Assembly (NCBI RefSeq): GCF_000003605.2 | Contig: NW_003130789.1 | Span: 1 to 54,263, forward strand | Direction: 5' to 3' | DNA: 54,263 nt | From: Saccoglossus kowalevskii | Lineage: Eukaryota; Hemichordata; Enteropneusta; Harrimaniidae | Shown: in pieces, positions 41,730 to 53,304 of the stretch | Layout of the letters: every line of letters starts with the position of its first letter | How positions within the stretch are numbered: the first letter of the stretch is position 1 | Translations under genes and position numbers: made by a program | The notes under the pieces: generated by a model | Told to the model about the DNA's origin: nothing | The model's database searches: none | What the model saw: only the letters and a program-made list of their open reading frames with translations

Positions 41730-42091
41730 GTCATCAGGTACATCAATATATCTCAATACAAGTATGTATAAACATCAGGGACATCAACATATATCAATAC
41801 CAGTATGTATGTCATCAGGGACATCAACATATGTCAATACAAGGATGTATGTCATCAGGGACATCAACATATGTCAATACAAGTATGTATGTCATCAGGG
41901 ACATCAACACATGTCAATACAAGTATGTATGCCATCAGAGACATCAACATATGACAATACAAGCATGTATGTCATCAGGGACATCAACATATCTCAATAC
42001 AAGTATGTATGTCATCAGGGACATCAAACATATGTCAATACAAGTATGTATGCCATCAGGGACATCAACATATATCAATACAAGTATGTAT

Positions 42092-42487
42092 GTCATCAGG
42101 TACATCAATATATCTCAATACAAGTATGTATGCCATCAGGGACATCAACATATGTCAATACAAGTATGTATGTCATTAGGGACATCAACATATGTCAATA
42201 CAAGTATGTATGCCATCAGGGACATCAACATATCTCAATACAAGTATGTATGCCATCAGGGACATCAACATATCTCAATACAAGTATGTATGCCATCAGG
42301 GACATCAATATATCTCAATACAAGTATGTCATCAGGGATATCAACATATGTCAATACAAGTATGTATGCCATCAGGGACATCCACATATCTCAATACGAG
42401 TATGTATGTCATCAGGGACATCAATATATCTCAATACGAGTATGTATGTCATCAGGGACATCAATATATCTCAATACGAGTATGTAT
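42092..42487. repeat. QS unit lacking three Q monomers
   Basis: CAGGTAC, GCC, GTCATTAGG and two GCC-23C units precede the 36-bp monomer (42,292-42,327). The GCC-18T, GCC and GTAATC units are missing. S has an additional 18T/31G unit before GCCATGAGGG. Confidence 0.8.
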
Positions 42488-43927
42488 GCCATGAGGGACA
42501 TCAACATATGTCAATACAAGTATGTATGTCATCAGGGACATCAACATATGTCAATACAAGTATGTATGCCATCAGAGACATCAACATATGTCAATACAAG
42601 TATGTATGTCATCAGGGACATCAACATATGTCAATACAAGTATGTATGTCATCAGGGACATCAACATATGTCAATACAAGTATGTATGCCATCAGGGACA
42701 TCAACATATGTCAATACAAGTATGTATGTCATCAGGGACATCAACATATCTCAATACGAGTATGTATGCCATGAGGGACATCAACATATCTCAATACGAG
42801 TATGTATGTCATCAGGGACATCAACATATGTCAATACGGGTATGTATGCCATCAGAGACATCAACATATGTCAATACAAGTATATATGTCATCAGGGACA
42901 TCAACATATGTCAATACAAGTATGTATGCCATCAGGGACATCAACATATCTCAATACAAGTATGTATGTCATCAGGAACATCAACATATCTCAATACAAG
43001 TATGTATGTCATCAGGGACATCAACATATCTCAATACAAGTATGTATGTCATCAGGGACATCAACATATGTCAATACAAGTATGTATGCCATCAGGGACA
43101 TCAACATATCTCAATACAAGTATGTATGTCATCAGGGACTTCAACATATGTCAATACAAGTATGTATGTCATCAGGGACATCAACATATCTCAATACAAG
43201 TATGTATGTTATCAGGGACATCAACATATGTCAATACAAGTATGTATGTCATCAGGGACATCAACAAATGTCAATACAAGCATGTATGTCATCAAGGACA
43301 TCAACATATGTCAATACAAGTATGTATGTCATCAGGGACATCAACATATCTCAATACAAGTATGTATGTCATCAGGGACATCAACATATGTCAATACAAG
43401 TATGTATGTCATCAGAGACATCAACATATCTCAATACAAGTATGTATGTCATCAGGGACATCAACATATGTCAATACAAGTATGTATGTCATCAGGGACA
43501 TCAACATATGTCAATACAAGTATTTATGTCATCAGGGACAACAACATATCTCAATACAAGTATGTATGTCATCAGGGACATAAACATATGTCAATACAAG
43601 TATGTATGCCATCAGGGACATCAACATATCTCAATACAAGTATGTATGCCATCAGGGACATCAACATATCTCAATACAAGTATGTAAGTCATCAGGGACA
43701 TCAACATATGTCAATACAAGTATGTATGTCATCAGGGACATCAACATATGTCAATACAAGTATGTATGCCATCAGGGACATCAACATATCTCAATACAAG
43801 TATGTATGTCATCAGGGACATCAACATATCTCAATACGAGTATGTATGCCATGAGGGACATCAACATATCTCAATACGAGTATGTATGTCATCAGGGACA
43901 TCAACATATGTCAATACTGGTATGTAT

Positions 43928-44406
43928 GCCATCAGGGACATCAACATATGTCAATACAAGTATATATGTCATCAGGGACATCAACATATGTCAATACAAG
44001 TATGTATGCCATCAGGGACATCAACATATCTCAATACAAGTATGTATGTCATCAGGAACATCAACATATGTTAATACAAGTATGTATGCCATCAGGGACA
44101 TCAACATATCTCAATACAAGTATGTATGTCATCAGGGACATCAACATATCTCAATACAAGTATGTATGTCATCAGGGACATCAACATATCTCAATACAAG
44201 TATGTATGTCATCACGGACATCAACATATCTCAATACAAGTATGTATGTCATCAGGGACATCAACATATGTCAATACAAGTATGTATGTCATCACAGACA
44301 TCTACATATGTCAATACAAGTATGTGTGCCATCACGGACATCAACATATGTCATACAAGTATATATGTAATCAGGGACATCAACATATGTCAATACAAGT
44401 ATGTAT
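43928..44406. repeat. R unit, copy 12, with altered units
   Basis: Preceded by an ACTGGTATG unit. Units 8, 10 and 11 carry 8C (CATCACGG or CATCACAG), unit 10 has ATCTACAT, unit 11 lacks one base (GTCATAC, 39 bp), and the next unit after R has CATCATGG. The changes hit monomer positions 8 and 16, as in copy 11. Confidence 0.8.
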
Positions 44407-45405
44407 GCCATCATGGACATCAACATATCTCAATACAAGTATGTATGTCATCAGGGACATCAACATATCTCAATACAAGTATGTATGCCATCAGGGACAT
44501 CAACATATGTCAATATAAGTATGTATGTCATCAGGGACATCAACATATGTCAATACAAGTATGTATGTCATGAGGGTCATCAACATATCTCAATACAAGT
44601 ATGTATGTCATCAGGGACATCAACATATATCAATACAAGTATGTATGTCATCAGGGACATCAACATATCTCAATACAAGTATGTATGTCATCAGGGACAT
44701 CAGCATATGTCAATACAAGCATTATGCCATCAGGGACATCAACATATCTCAATACAAGTATGTATGTCATCAGGGACATCAACATATGTCAATACAAGTA
44801 TGTATGTCATGAGGGACATCAACATATCTCAATACAAGTATGTATGTCATCAGGGACATCAACATATCTCAATACAAGTATGTATGTCATCAGGGACATC
44901 AACATATCTCAATACAAGTATGTATGTCATCAGGGACATCAGCATATGTCAATACAAGCATGTATGCCATCAGGGACATCAACATATGTCAATACAAGTA
45001 TATATGTCATCAGGGACATCAACATATGTCAATACGAGTATGTATGCCATCAGGGACATCAACATATCTCAATACAAGTATGTATGTCATCAGGGACATC
45101 AACATATGTCAATACAAGTATGTATGCCATCAGGGACATCAACATATCTCAATACAAGTATGTATGTCATCAGAGACATCAACATATATCAATACAAGTA
45201 TGTATGTCATCAGGGACATCAATATATCTTAATACGAGTATGTATGTCATCGGGGACATCAATATATCTCAATACGAGTATGTATGTCATCAGGGACATC
45301 AACATATCTCAACACGAGTATGTATGTCATCAGGGACATCAACATATCTCAATACAAGTATGTATGTCATCAGGGACATCAACATATCTCAATACAAGTA
45401 TGTAT

Positions 45406-45841
45406 GTCATCAGGTACATCAATATATCTCAATACAAGTATGTATGCCATCAGGGACATCAACATATGTCAATACAAGTATGTATGTCATTAGGGACATC
45501 AACATATGTCAATACAAGTATGTATGTAATCAGGGACATCAACATATGTCAATACAAGTATGTATGCCATCAGGGACATCAACATATCTCAATACAAGTA
45601 TGTATGCCATCAGGGACATCAACATATCTCAATACAAGTATGTATGCCATCAGGGACATCAATATATCTCAATACAAGTATGTCATCAGGGATATCAACA
45701 TATGTCAATACAAGTATGTATGCCATCAGGGACATCCACATATCTCAATACGAGTATGTATGTCATCAGGGACATCAATATATCTCAATACGAGTATGTA
45801 TGCCATGAGGGACATCAACATATCTCAACACGAGTATGTAT
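45406..45841. repeat. QS unit lacking two monomers
   Basis: CAGGTAC, GCC and GTCATTAGG are followed directly by GTAATC, two GCC-23C units and the 36-bp monomer at 45,646. S is complete, ending with GCCATGAGGG and CAACACGAG, then GTCACC. Confidence 0.8.
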
Positions 45842-46241
45842 GTCACCAGGGACATCAACATATCTCAATACAAGTATGTATGTCATCAGGGACATCAACA
45901 TATGTCAATACAAGTATGTATGTCATCAGGGACATCAACATATGTCAATACAAGTATGTATGTCATCAGGGACATCAACATATGTCAATACAAGTATGTA
46001 TGTCATCAGGGACATCAACATATCTCAATACGGGTATGTATGCCATCAGGGACATCAACATATGTCAATACAAGTATATATGTCATCAGGGACATCAACA
46101 TATGTCAATACAAGTATGTATGCCATCAGGGACATCAACATATCTCAATACAAGTATGTATGTCATCAGGAACATCAACATATGTTAATACAAGTATGTA
46201 TGCCATCAGGGACATCAACATATCTCAATACAAGTATGTAT
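45526..46241. repeat. Segmental copy B-e1 (partner 47,362-48,081)
   Basis: Matches 47,362-48,081 with offset 1,840 (46 monomers) after the S block. It includes S, GTCACC, an ACGGGTATG unit with 23C and an R front. The 4-bp length difference is the 36- versus 40-bp monomer. Confidence 0.85.
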
Positions 46242-46361
46242 GTCATCAGGGACATCAACATATCTCAATACGAGTATGTATGCCATGAGGGACATCAACA
46301 TATCTCAATACGAGTACGTATGTCATCAGGGACATCAACATATGTCAATACTGGTATGTAT

Positions 46362-46841
46362 GCCATCAGGGACATCAACATATGTCAATACAAGTATATA
46401 TGTCATCAGGGACATCAACATATGTCAATACAAGTATGTATGCCATCAGGGACATCAACATATCTCAATACAAGTATGTATGTCATCAGGAACATCAACA
46501 TATGTTAATACAAGTATGTATGCCATCAGGGACATCAACATATCTCAATACAAGTATGTATGTCATCAGGGACATCAACATATCTCAATACAAGTATGTA
46601 TGTCATCAGGGACATCAACATATCTCAATACAAGTATGTATGTCATCAGGGACATCAACATATATCAATACAAGTATGTATGTCATCAGGAACATCAACA
46701 TATGTCAATACAAGTATGTATGTCATCAGGGACATCAACATATGTCAATACAAGTATGTGTGCCATCAGGGACATCAACATATGTCAATACAAGTATGTA
46801 TGTCATCAGGGACATCAACATATCTCAATACAAGTATGTAT
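46362..46841. repeat. R unit, copy 13
   Basis: Unit 8 has 23A as in copy 8. Unit 9 has 10A, unit 11 lacks 37A, and unit 12 is an ordinary GTC-23C monomer. The copy is part of the 1.44-kb segment paired with 25,288-26,719. Confidence 0.85.
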
Positions 46842-47161
46842 GCCATCAGGGACATCAACATATCTCAATACAAGTATGTATGTCATCAGGGACACCAACA
46901 TATGTCAATACAAGGATGTATGTCATCAGGGACATCAACATATGTCAATACAAGTATGTATGTCATCAGGGACATCAACACATGTCAATACAAGTATGTA
47001 TGCCATCAGAGACATCAACATATGACAATACAAGCATGTATGTCATCAGGGACATCAACATATCTCAATACAAGTATGTATGTCATCAGGGACATCAACA
47101 TATGTCAATACAAGTATGTATGCCATCAGGGACATCAACATATATCAATACAAGTATGTAT

Positions 47162-47681
47162 GTCATCAGGTACATCAATATATCTCAATACAAGTATGTA
47201 TGCCATCAGGGACATCAACATATGTCAATACAAGTATGTATGTCATTAGGGACATCAACATATGTCAATACAAGTATGTATGCCATCAGGGACATCAATA
47301 TATCTCAATACAAGTATGTATGCCATCAGGGACATCAACATATCTCAATACAAGTATGTATGTAATCAGGGACATCAACATATGTCAATACAAGTATGTA
47401 TGCCATCAGGGACATCAACATATCTCAATACAAGTATGTATGCCATCAGGGACATCAACATATCTCAATACAAGTATGTATGCCATCAGGGACATCAATA
47501 TATCTCAATACAAGTATGTATGTCATCAGGGATATCAACATATGTCAATACAAGTATGTATGCCATCAGGGACATCCACATATCTCAATACGAGTATGTA
47601 TGTCATCAGGGACATCAATATATCTCAATACGAGTATGTATGCCATGAGGGACATCAACATATCTCAACACGAGTATGTAT
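47162..47681. repeat. QS unit with full-length S monomer (520 bp)
   Basis: Order as in the reference copy, but the first S monomer (47,482-47,521) keeps all 40 bases. 23,412-23,451 is a similar undeleted unit before GGGATATC. These two show the state before the 4-bp loss, or its reversal by exchange. Confidence 0.85.
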
Positions 47682-48201
47682 GTCACCAGGGACATCAACA
47701 TATCTCAATACAAGTATGTATGTCATCAGGGACATCAACATATGTCAATACAAGTATGTATGTCATCAGGGACATCAACATATGTCAATACAAGTATGTA
47801 TGTCATCAGGGACATCAACATATGTCAATACAAGTATGTATGTCATCAGGGACATCAACATATCTCAATACGGGTATGTATGCCATCAGGGACATCAACA
47901 TATGTCAATACAAGTATATATGTCATCAGGGACATCAACATATGTCAATACAAGTATGTATGCCATCAGGGACATCAACATATCTCAATACAAGTATGTA
48001 TGTCATCAGGAACATCAACATATGTTAATACAAGTATGTATGCCATCAGGGACATCAACATATCTCAATACAAGTATGTATGTCATCAGGGACATCAACA
48101 TATATCAATACAAGTATGTATGTCATCAGGGACATCAACATATCTCAATACAAGTATGTATGTCATCAGGGACATCAACATATCTCAATACAAGTATGTA
48201 T

Positions 48202-48717
48202 GTCATCAGGTACATCAATATATCTCAATACAAGTATGTATGCCATCAGGGACATCAACATATGTCAATACAAGTATGTATGTCATTAGGGACATCAACA
48301 TATGTCAATACAAGTATGTATGCCATCAGGGACATCAATATATCTCAATACAAGTATGTATGCCATCAGGGACATCAACATATGTCAATACAAGTATGTA
48401 TGTAATCAGGGACATCAACATATGTCAATACAAGTATGTATGCCATCAGGGACATCAACATATCTCAATACAAGTATGTATGCCATCAGGGACATCAACA
48501 TATCTCAATACAAGTATGTATGCCATCAGGGACATCAATATATCTCAATACAAGTATGTCATCAGGGATATCAACATATGTCAATACAAGTATGTATGCC
48601 ATCAGGGACATCCACATATCTCAATACGAGTATGTATGTCATCAGGGACATCAATATATCTCAATACGAGTATGTATGCCATGAGGGACATCAACATATC
48701 TCAATACAAGTATGTAT
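48202..48717. repeat. QS unit, complete (516 bp)
   Basis: All 13 monomers in the reference order, with the 36-bp unit at 48,522-48,557. Unlike 26,164 and 47,162 it is followed by ordinary 23C and 18T monomers, not by GTCACC. Confidence 0.85.
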
Positions 48718-49477
48718 GTCATCAGGGACATCAATATATCTCAATACAAGTATGTATGTCATCAGGGACATCAACATATCTCAATACAAGTATGTATGTC
48801 ATCAGGGACATCAACATATCTCAATACAAGTATGTATGCCATCAGGGACATCAACATATCTCAATACAAGTATGTATGTCATCAGGGACATCAACATATC
48901 TCAATACAAGTATGTATGTCATCAGGGACATCAACATATCTCAATACAAGTATGTATGTCATCAGGGACATCAACATATCTCAATACAAGTATGTATGTC
49001 ATCAGGGACATCAACATATGTCAATACAAGTATGTGTGCCATCAGGGACATCAACATATGTCAATACAAGTATATATGTAATCAGGGACATCAACATATC
49101 TCAATACAAGTATGTATGTCATCAGGGACATCAACATATGTCAATACAAGTATGTATGCCATCAGGGACATCAACATATATCAATACAAGTATGTATGTC
49201 ATCAGGGACATCAACATATGTCAATACAAGTATGTATGTCATCAGGTACATCAATATATCTCAATACAAGTATGTATGCCATCAGGGACATCAACATATG
49301 TCAATACAAGTATGTATGTCATCTGGGACATCAACATATGTCAATACAAGTATGTATGCCATCAGGGACATCAATATATCTCAATACAAGTATGTATGCC
49401 ATCAGGGACATCAACATATGTCAATACAAGTATGTATGTCATCAGGGACATCAACATATGTCAATACGGGTATGTAT

Positions 49478-49957
49478 GCCATCAGGGACATCAACATATG
49501 TCAATACAAGTATATATGTCATCAGGGACATCAACATATGTCAATACAAGTATGTATGCCATCAGGGACATCAACATATCTCAATACAAGTATGTATGTC
49601 ATCAGGAACATCAACATATGTTAATACAAGTATGTATGCCATCAGGGACATCAACATATCTCAATACAAGTATGTATGTCATCAGGGACATCAACATATC
49701 TCAATACAAGTATGTATGTCATCAGGGACATCAACATATCTCAATACAAGTATGTATGTCATCAGGGACATCAACATATCTCAATACAAGTATGTATGTC
49801 ATCACTGACATCAACATATGTCAATACAAGTATGTATGTCATCAGGGACATCAACATATGTCAATACAAGTATGTGTGCCATCAGGGACATCAACATATG
49901 TCAATACAAGTATATATGTAATCAGGGACATCAACATATGTCAATACGGGTATGTAT
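49478..49957. repeat. R unit, copy 14 (reference order)
   Basis: The twelve monomers in order: (1) GCC-23G-37A; (2) GTC-23G; (3) GCC-23C; (4) GTC-10A-25T, reading ATGTTAATAC; (5) GCC-23C; (6-8) GTC-23C; (9) GTC-23G, here CATCACTGAC; (10) GTC-23G-39G, ending GTATGTGT; (11) GCC-23G-37A; (12) GTAATC-23G-31G-32G, ending ACGGGTATGTAT. Copy 15 follows without a gap, the only perfect R-R tandem in the window. Confidence 0.88.
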
Positions 49958-50437
49958 GCCATCAGGGACATCAACATATGTCAATACAAGTATATATGTC
50001 ATCAGGGACATCAACATATGTCAATACAAGTATGTATGCCATCAGGGACATCAACATATCTCAATACAAGTATGTATGTCATCAGGAACATCAACATATG
50101 TTAATACAAGTATGTATGCCATCAGGGACATCAACATATCTCAATACAAGTATGTATGTCATCAGGGACATCAACATATCTCAATACAAGTATGTATGTC
50201 ATCAGGGACATCAACATATCTCAATACAAGTATGTATGTCATCAGGGACATCAACATATCTCAATACAAGTATGTATGTCATCAGGGACATCAACATATG
50301 TCAATACAAGTATGTATGTCATCAGGGACATCAACATATGTCAATACAAGTATGTGTGCCATCAGGGACATCAACATATGTCAATACAAGTATATATGTA
50401 ATCAGGGACATCAACATATGTCAATACAAGTATGTAT
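49958..50437. repeat. R unit, copy 15
   Basis: Abuts copy 14 head to tail. Units 1-11 are regular, unit 9 lacks the CATCACTGAC change and unit 12 lacks 31G/32G. Confidence 0.88.
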
Positions 50438-51396
50438 GCCATCAGGGACATCAACATATCTCAATACAAGTATGTATGTCATGAGGGACATCAACATATG
50501 TCAATACAAGTATGTATGTCATCAGGGACATCAACATATGTCAATACAAGTATGTATGTCATCAGGGACATCAACATATGTCAATACAAGTATGTATGCC
50601 ATCAGAGACATCAACGTATGTCAATACAAGTATGTATGTCATCAGGGACATCAACATATCTCAATACAAGTATGTATGTCATCAGGGACATCAACATATG
50701 TCAATACAAGTATGTATGCCATCAGGGACATCAACATATATCAATACAAGTATGTATGTCATCAGGGACATCAACATATGTCAATACAAGTATGTATGTC
50801 ATCAGGTACATCAATATATCTCAATACAAGTATGTATGCCATCAGGGACATCAACATATGTCAATACAAGTATGTATGTCATCTGGGACATCAATATATG
50901 TCAATACAAGTATGTATGCCATCAGGGACATCAATATATCTCAATACAAGTATGTATGCCATCAGGGACATCAACATATGTCAATACAAGTATGTATGTC
51001 ATCAGGGACATCAACATATGTCAATACGGGTATGTATGCCATCAGGGACATCAACATATGTCAATACAAGTATATATGTCATCAGGGACATCAACATATG
51101 TCAATACAAGTATGTATGCCATCAGGGACATCAACATATCTCAATACAAGTATGTATGTCATCGGAACATCAACATATGTTAATACAAGTATGTATGCCA
51201 TCAGGGACATCAACATATCTCAATACAAGTATGTATGTCATCAGGGACATCAATATATCTCAATACAAGTATGTATGCCATCAGGGACATCAACATATGT
51301 CAATACAAGTATGTATGTCATCAGGGACATCATCATATCTCAATACAAGTATGTATGCCATCAGGGACATCAACATATCTCAATACAAGTATGTAT

Positions 51397-51588
51397 GCCA
51401 TCAGGGACATCAATATATCTCAATACAAGTATGTCATCAGGGATATCAACATATGTCAATACAAGTATGTATGCCATCAGGGACATCCACATATCTCAAT
51501 ACGAGTATGTATGTCATCAGGGACATCAATATATCTCAATACAAGTATGTCATCAGGGACATCAACATATATTAATACAAGTATGTAT
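51397..51588. repeat. S block, rearranged
   Basis: The 36-bp monomer (51,397-51,432), the GGGATATC unit and the ACATCCACAT unit are followed by a second 36-bp monomer (51,513-51,548), here a GTC-18T unit. The next unit reads ATATTAATAC (23A with 25T). The second short monomer is not followed by GGGATATC, so two S fronts have been joined or exchanged. Confidence 0.8.
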
Positions 51589-51908
51589 GCCATCAGGGAC
51601 ATCAACATATGTCAATACAAGTATATATGTCATCAGGGACTTCAACATATCTCAACACGAGTATGTATGCCATCAGGGACATCAACATATGTCAATACAA
51701 GTATGTGTGTCATCAGGGACATCTACATATGTCAATACAAGTATGTATGTCATCAGGGACATCAACATATGTCAATACAAGTATGTATGCCATCAGAGAC
51801 ATCAACATATGTCAATACAAGTATGTATGTCATCAGGGACATCAACATATGTCAATACAAGTATGTATGTCATCAGGGACATCAACATATGTCAATACGG
51901 GTATGTAT

Positions 51909-52388
51909 GCCATCAGGGACATCAACATATGTCAATACAAGTATATATGTCATCAGGGACATCAACATATGTCAATACAAGTATGTATGCCATCAGGGAC
52001 ATCAACATATCTCAATACAAGTATGTATGTCATCAGGAACATCAACATATGTTAATACAAGTATGTATGCCATCAGGAACATCAACATATCTCAATACAA
52101 GTATGTATGTCATCAGGGACATCAACATATCTCAATACAAGTATGTATGTCATCAGGGACATCAACATATCTCAATACAAGTATGTATGTCATCAGGGAC
52201 ATCAACATATCTCAATACAAGTATGTATGTCATCACTGACATCAACATATGTCAATACAAGTATGTATGTCATCAGGGACATCAACATATGTCAATACAA
52301 GTATGTGTGCCATCAGGGACATCAACATATGTCAATACAAGTATATATGTAACCAGGGACATCAACATATGTCAATACAAGTATGTAT
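51909..52388. repeat. R unit, copy 16 (last)
   Basis: Regular order. Unit 5 has 10A, unit 9 CATCACTGAC and unit 12 GTAACC. No R marker unit follows except the 39G-37A-GTAATC series at about 52,510-52,628. Confidence 0.85.
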
Positions 52389-52668
52389 GTCATCAGGGAC
52401 TTCAACATATCTCAATACAAGTATGTATGTTATCAGGGACATCAACATATGTCAATACAAGTATGTATGCCATCAGGGACATCAACATATATCAATACAA
52501 GTATGTATGTCATCAGGGACATCAACATATGTCAATACAAGTATGTGTGCCATCAGGGACATCAACATATGTCAATACAAGTATATATGTAATCAGGGAC
52601 ATCAACATATGTCAATACAAGTATGTATGCCATCAGGGACATCAACATATCTCAATACAAGTATGTAT

Positions 52669-53304
52669 GTCATCAGGGACATCAACATATGTCAATACAA
52701 GGATGTATGTCATCAGGGACATCAACATATGTCAATACAAGTATGTATGTCATCAGGGACATCAACACATGTCAATACAAGTATGTATGCCATCAGAGAC
52801 ATCAACATATGTCAATACAAGTATGTATGTCATCAGGGACATCAACATATATCAATACAAGTATGTATGTCATCAGGTACATCAATATATCTCAATACAA
52901 GTATGTATGCCATCAGGGACATCAACATATATCAATACCAGTATGTATGTCATCAGGGACATCAACATATCTCAATACAAGTATGTATGTCATCAGGGAC
53001 ATCAACATATGTCAATACAAGTATGTATGCCATCAGGGACATCAACATATATCAATACAAGTATGTATGTCATCAGGTACATCAATATATCTCAATACAA
53101 GTATGTATGCCATCAGGGACATCAATATATCTCAATACAAGTATGTCATCAGGGATATCAACATATGTCAATACAAGTATGTATGCCATCAGGGACATCC
53201 ACATATCTCAATACGAATATGTATGTCATCAGGACGTCAATATATCTCAATACGAGTATGTATGCCATGAGGGACATCAATATATCTCATCACAAGTATG
53301 TATG
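52669..53304. repeat. Segmental copy B-c2 (partner 24,692-25,327)
   Basis: Carries the partner's CAAGGATG, CAACACATG, CCAGTATG and S block. From 53,205 it accumulates extra changes (ACGAATATG, GGACGTCAAT and a missing base) as it enters the terminal zone. Confidence 0.8.

Larger units (their letters stand above)
46282..47721. repeat. Segmental copy B-d2, 1.44 kb (partner 25,288-26,719)
   Basis: 36 monomers, every one of them 40 bp. It gives the intact reference for the partner's single-base losses and for its 36-bp S monomer. Confidence 0.85.
41730..53224. repeat. Type B zone 3
   Basis: Contains R copies 12-16, the QS units at 42,092, 45,406, 47,162 and 48,202, and S-related blocks at 51,397 and 53,109. 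Single extra bases occur at 41,770 (TATAAACATC) and 42,011 (CATCAAACAT). No 15A/27T type A run occurs; one isolated 15A unit is at 43,568. Confidence 0.8.

Noticed and set aside
39926-43687. Open frame of 1,253 codons on the plus strand, the longest of many, as a repetitive protein gene
   Set aside because: All three forward frames are open over the same stretches because the consensus monomer has no stop. Frames end only where common monomer variants bring a stop. Indels of 1-5 bp change the frame freely, and there is no distinct start, signal, intron or flanking context.
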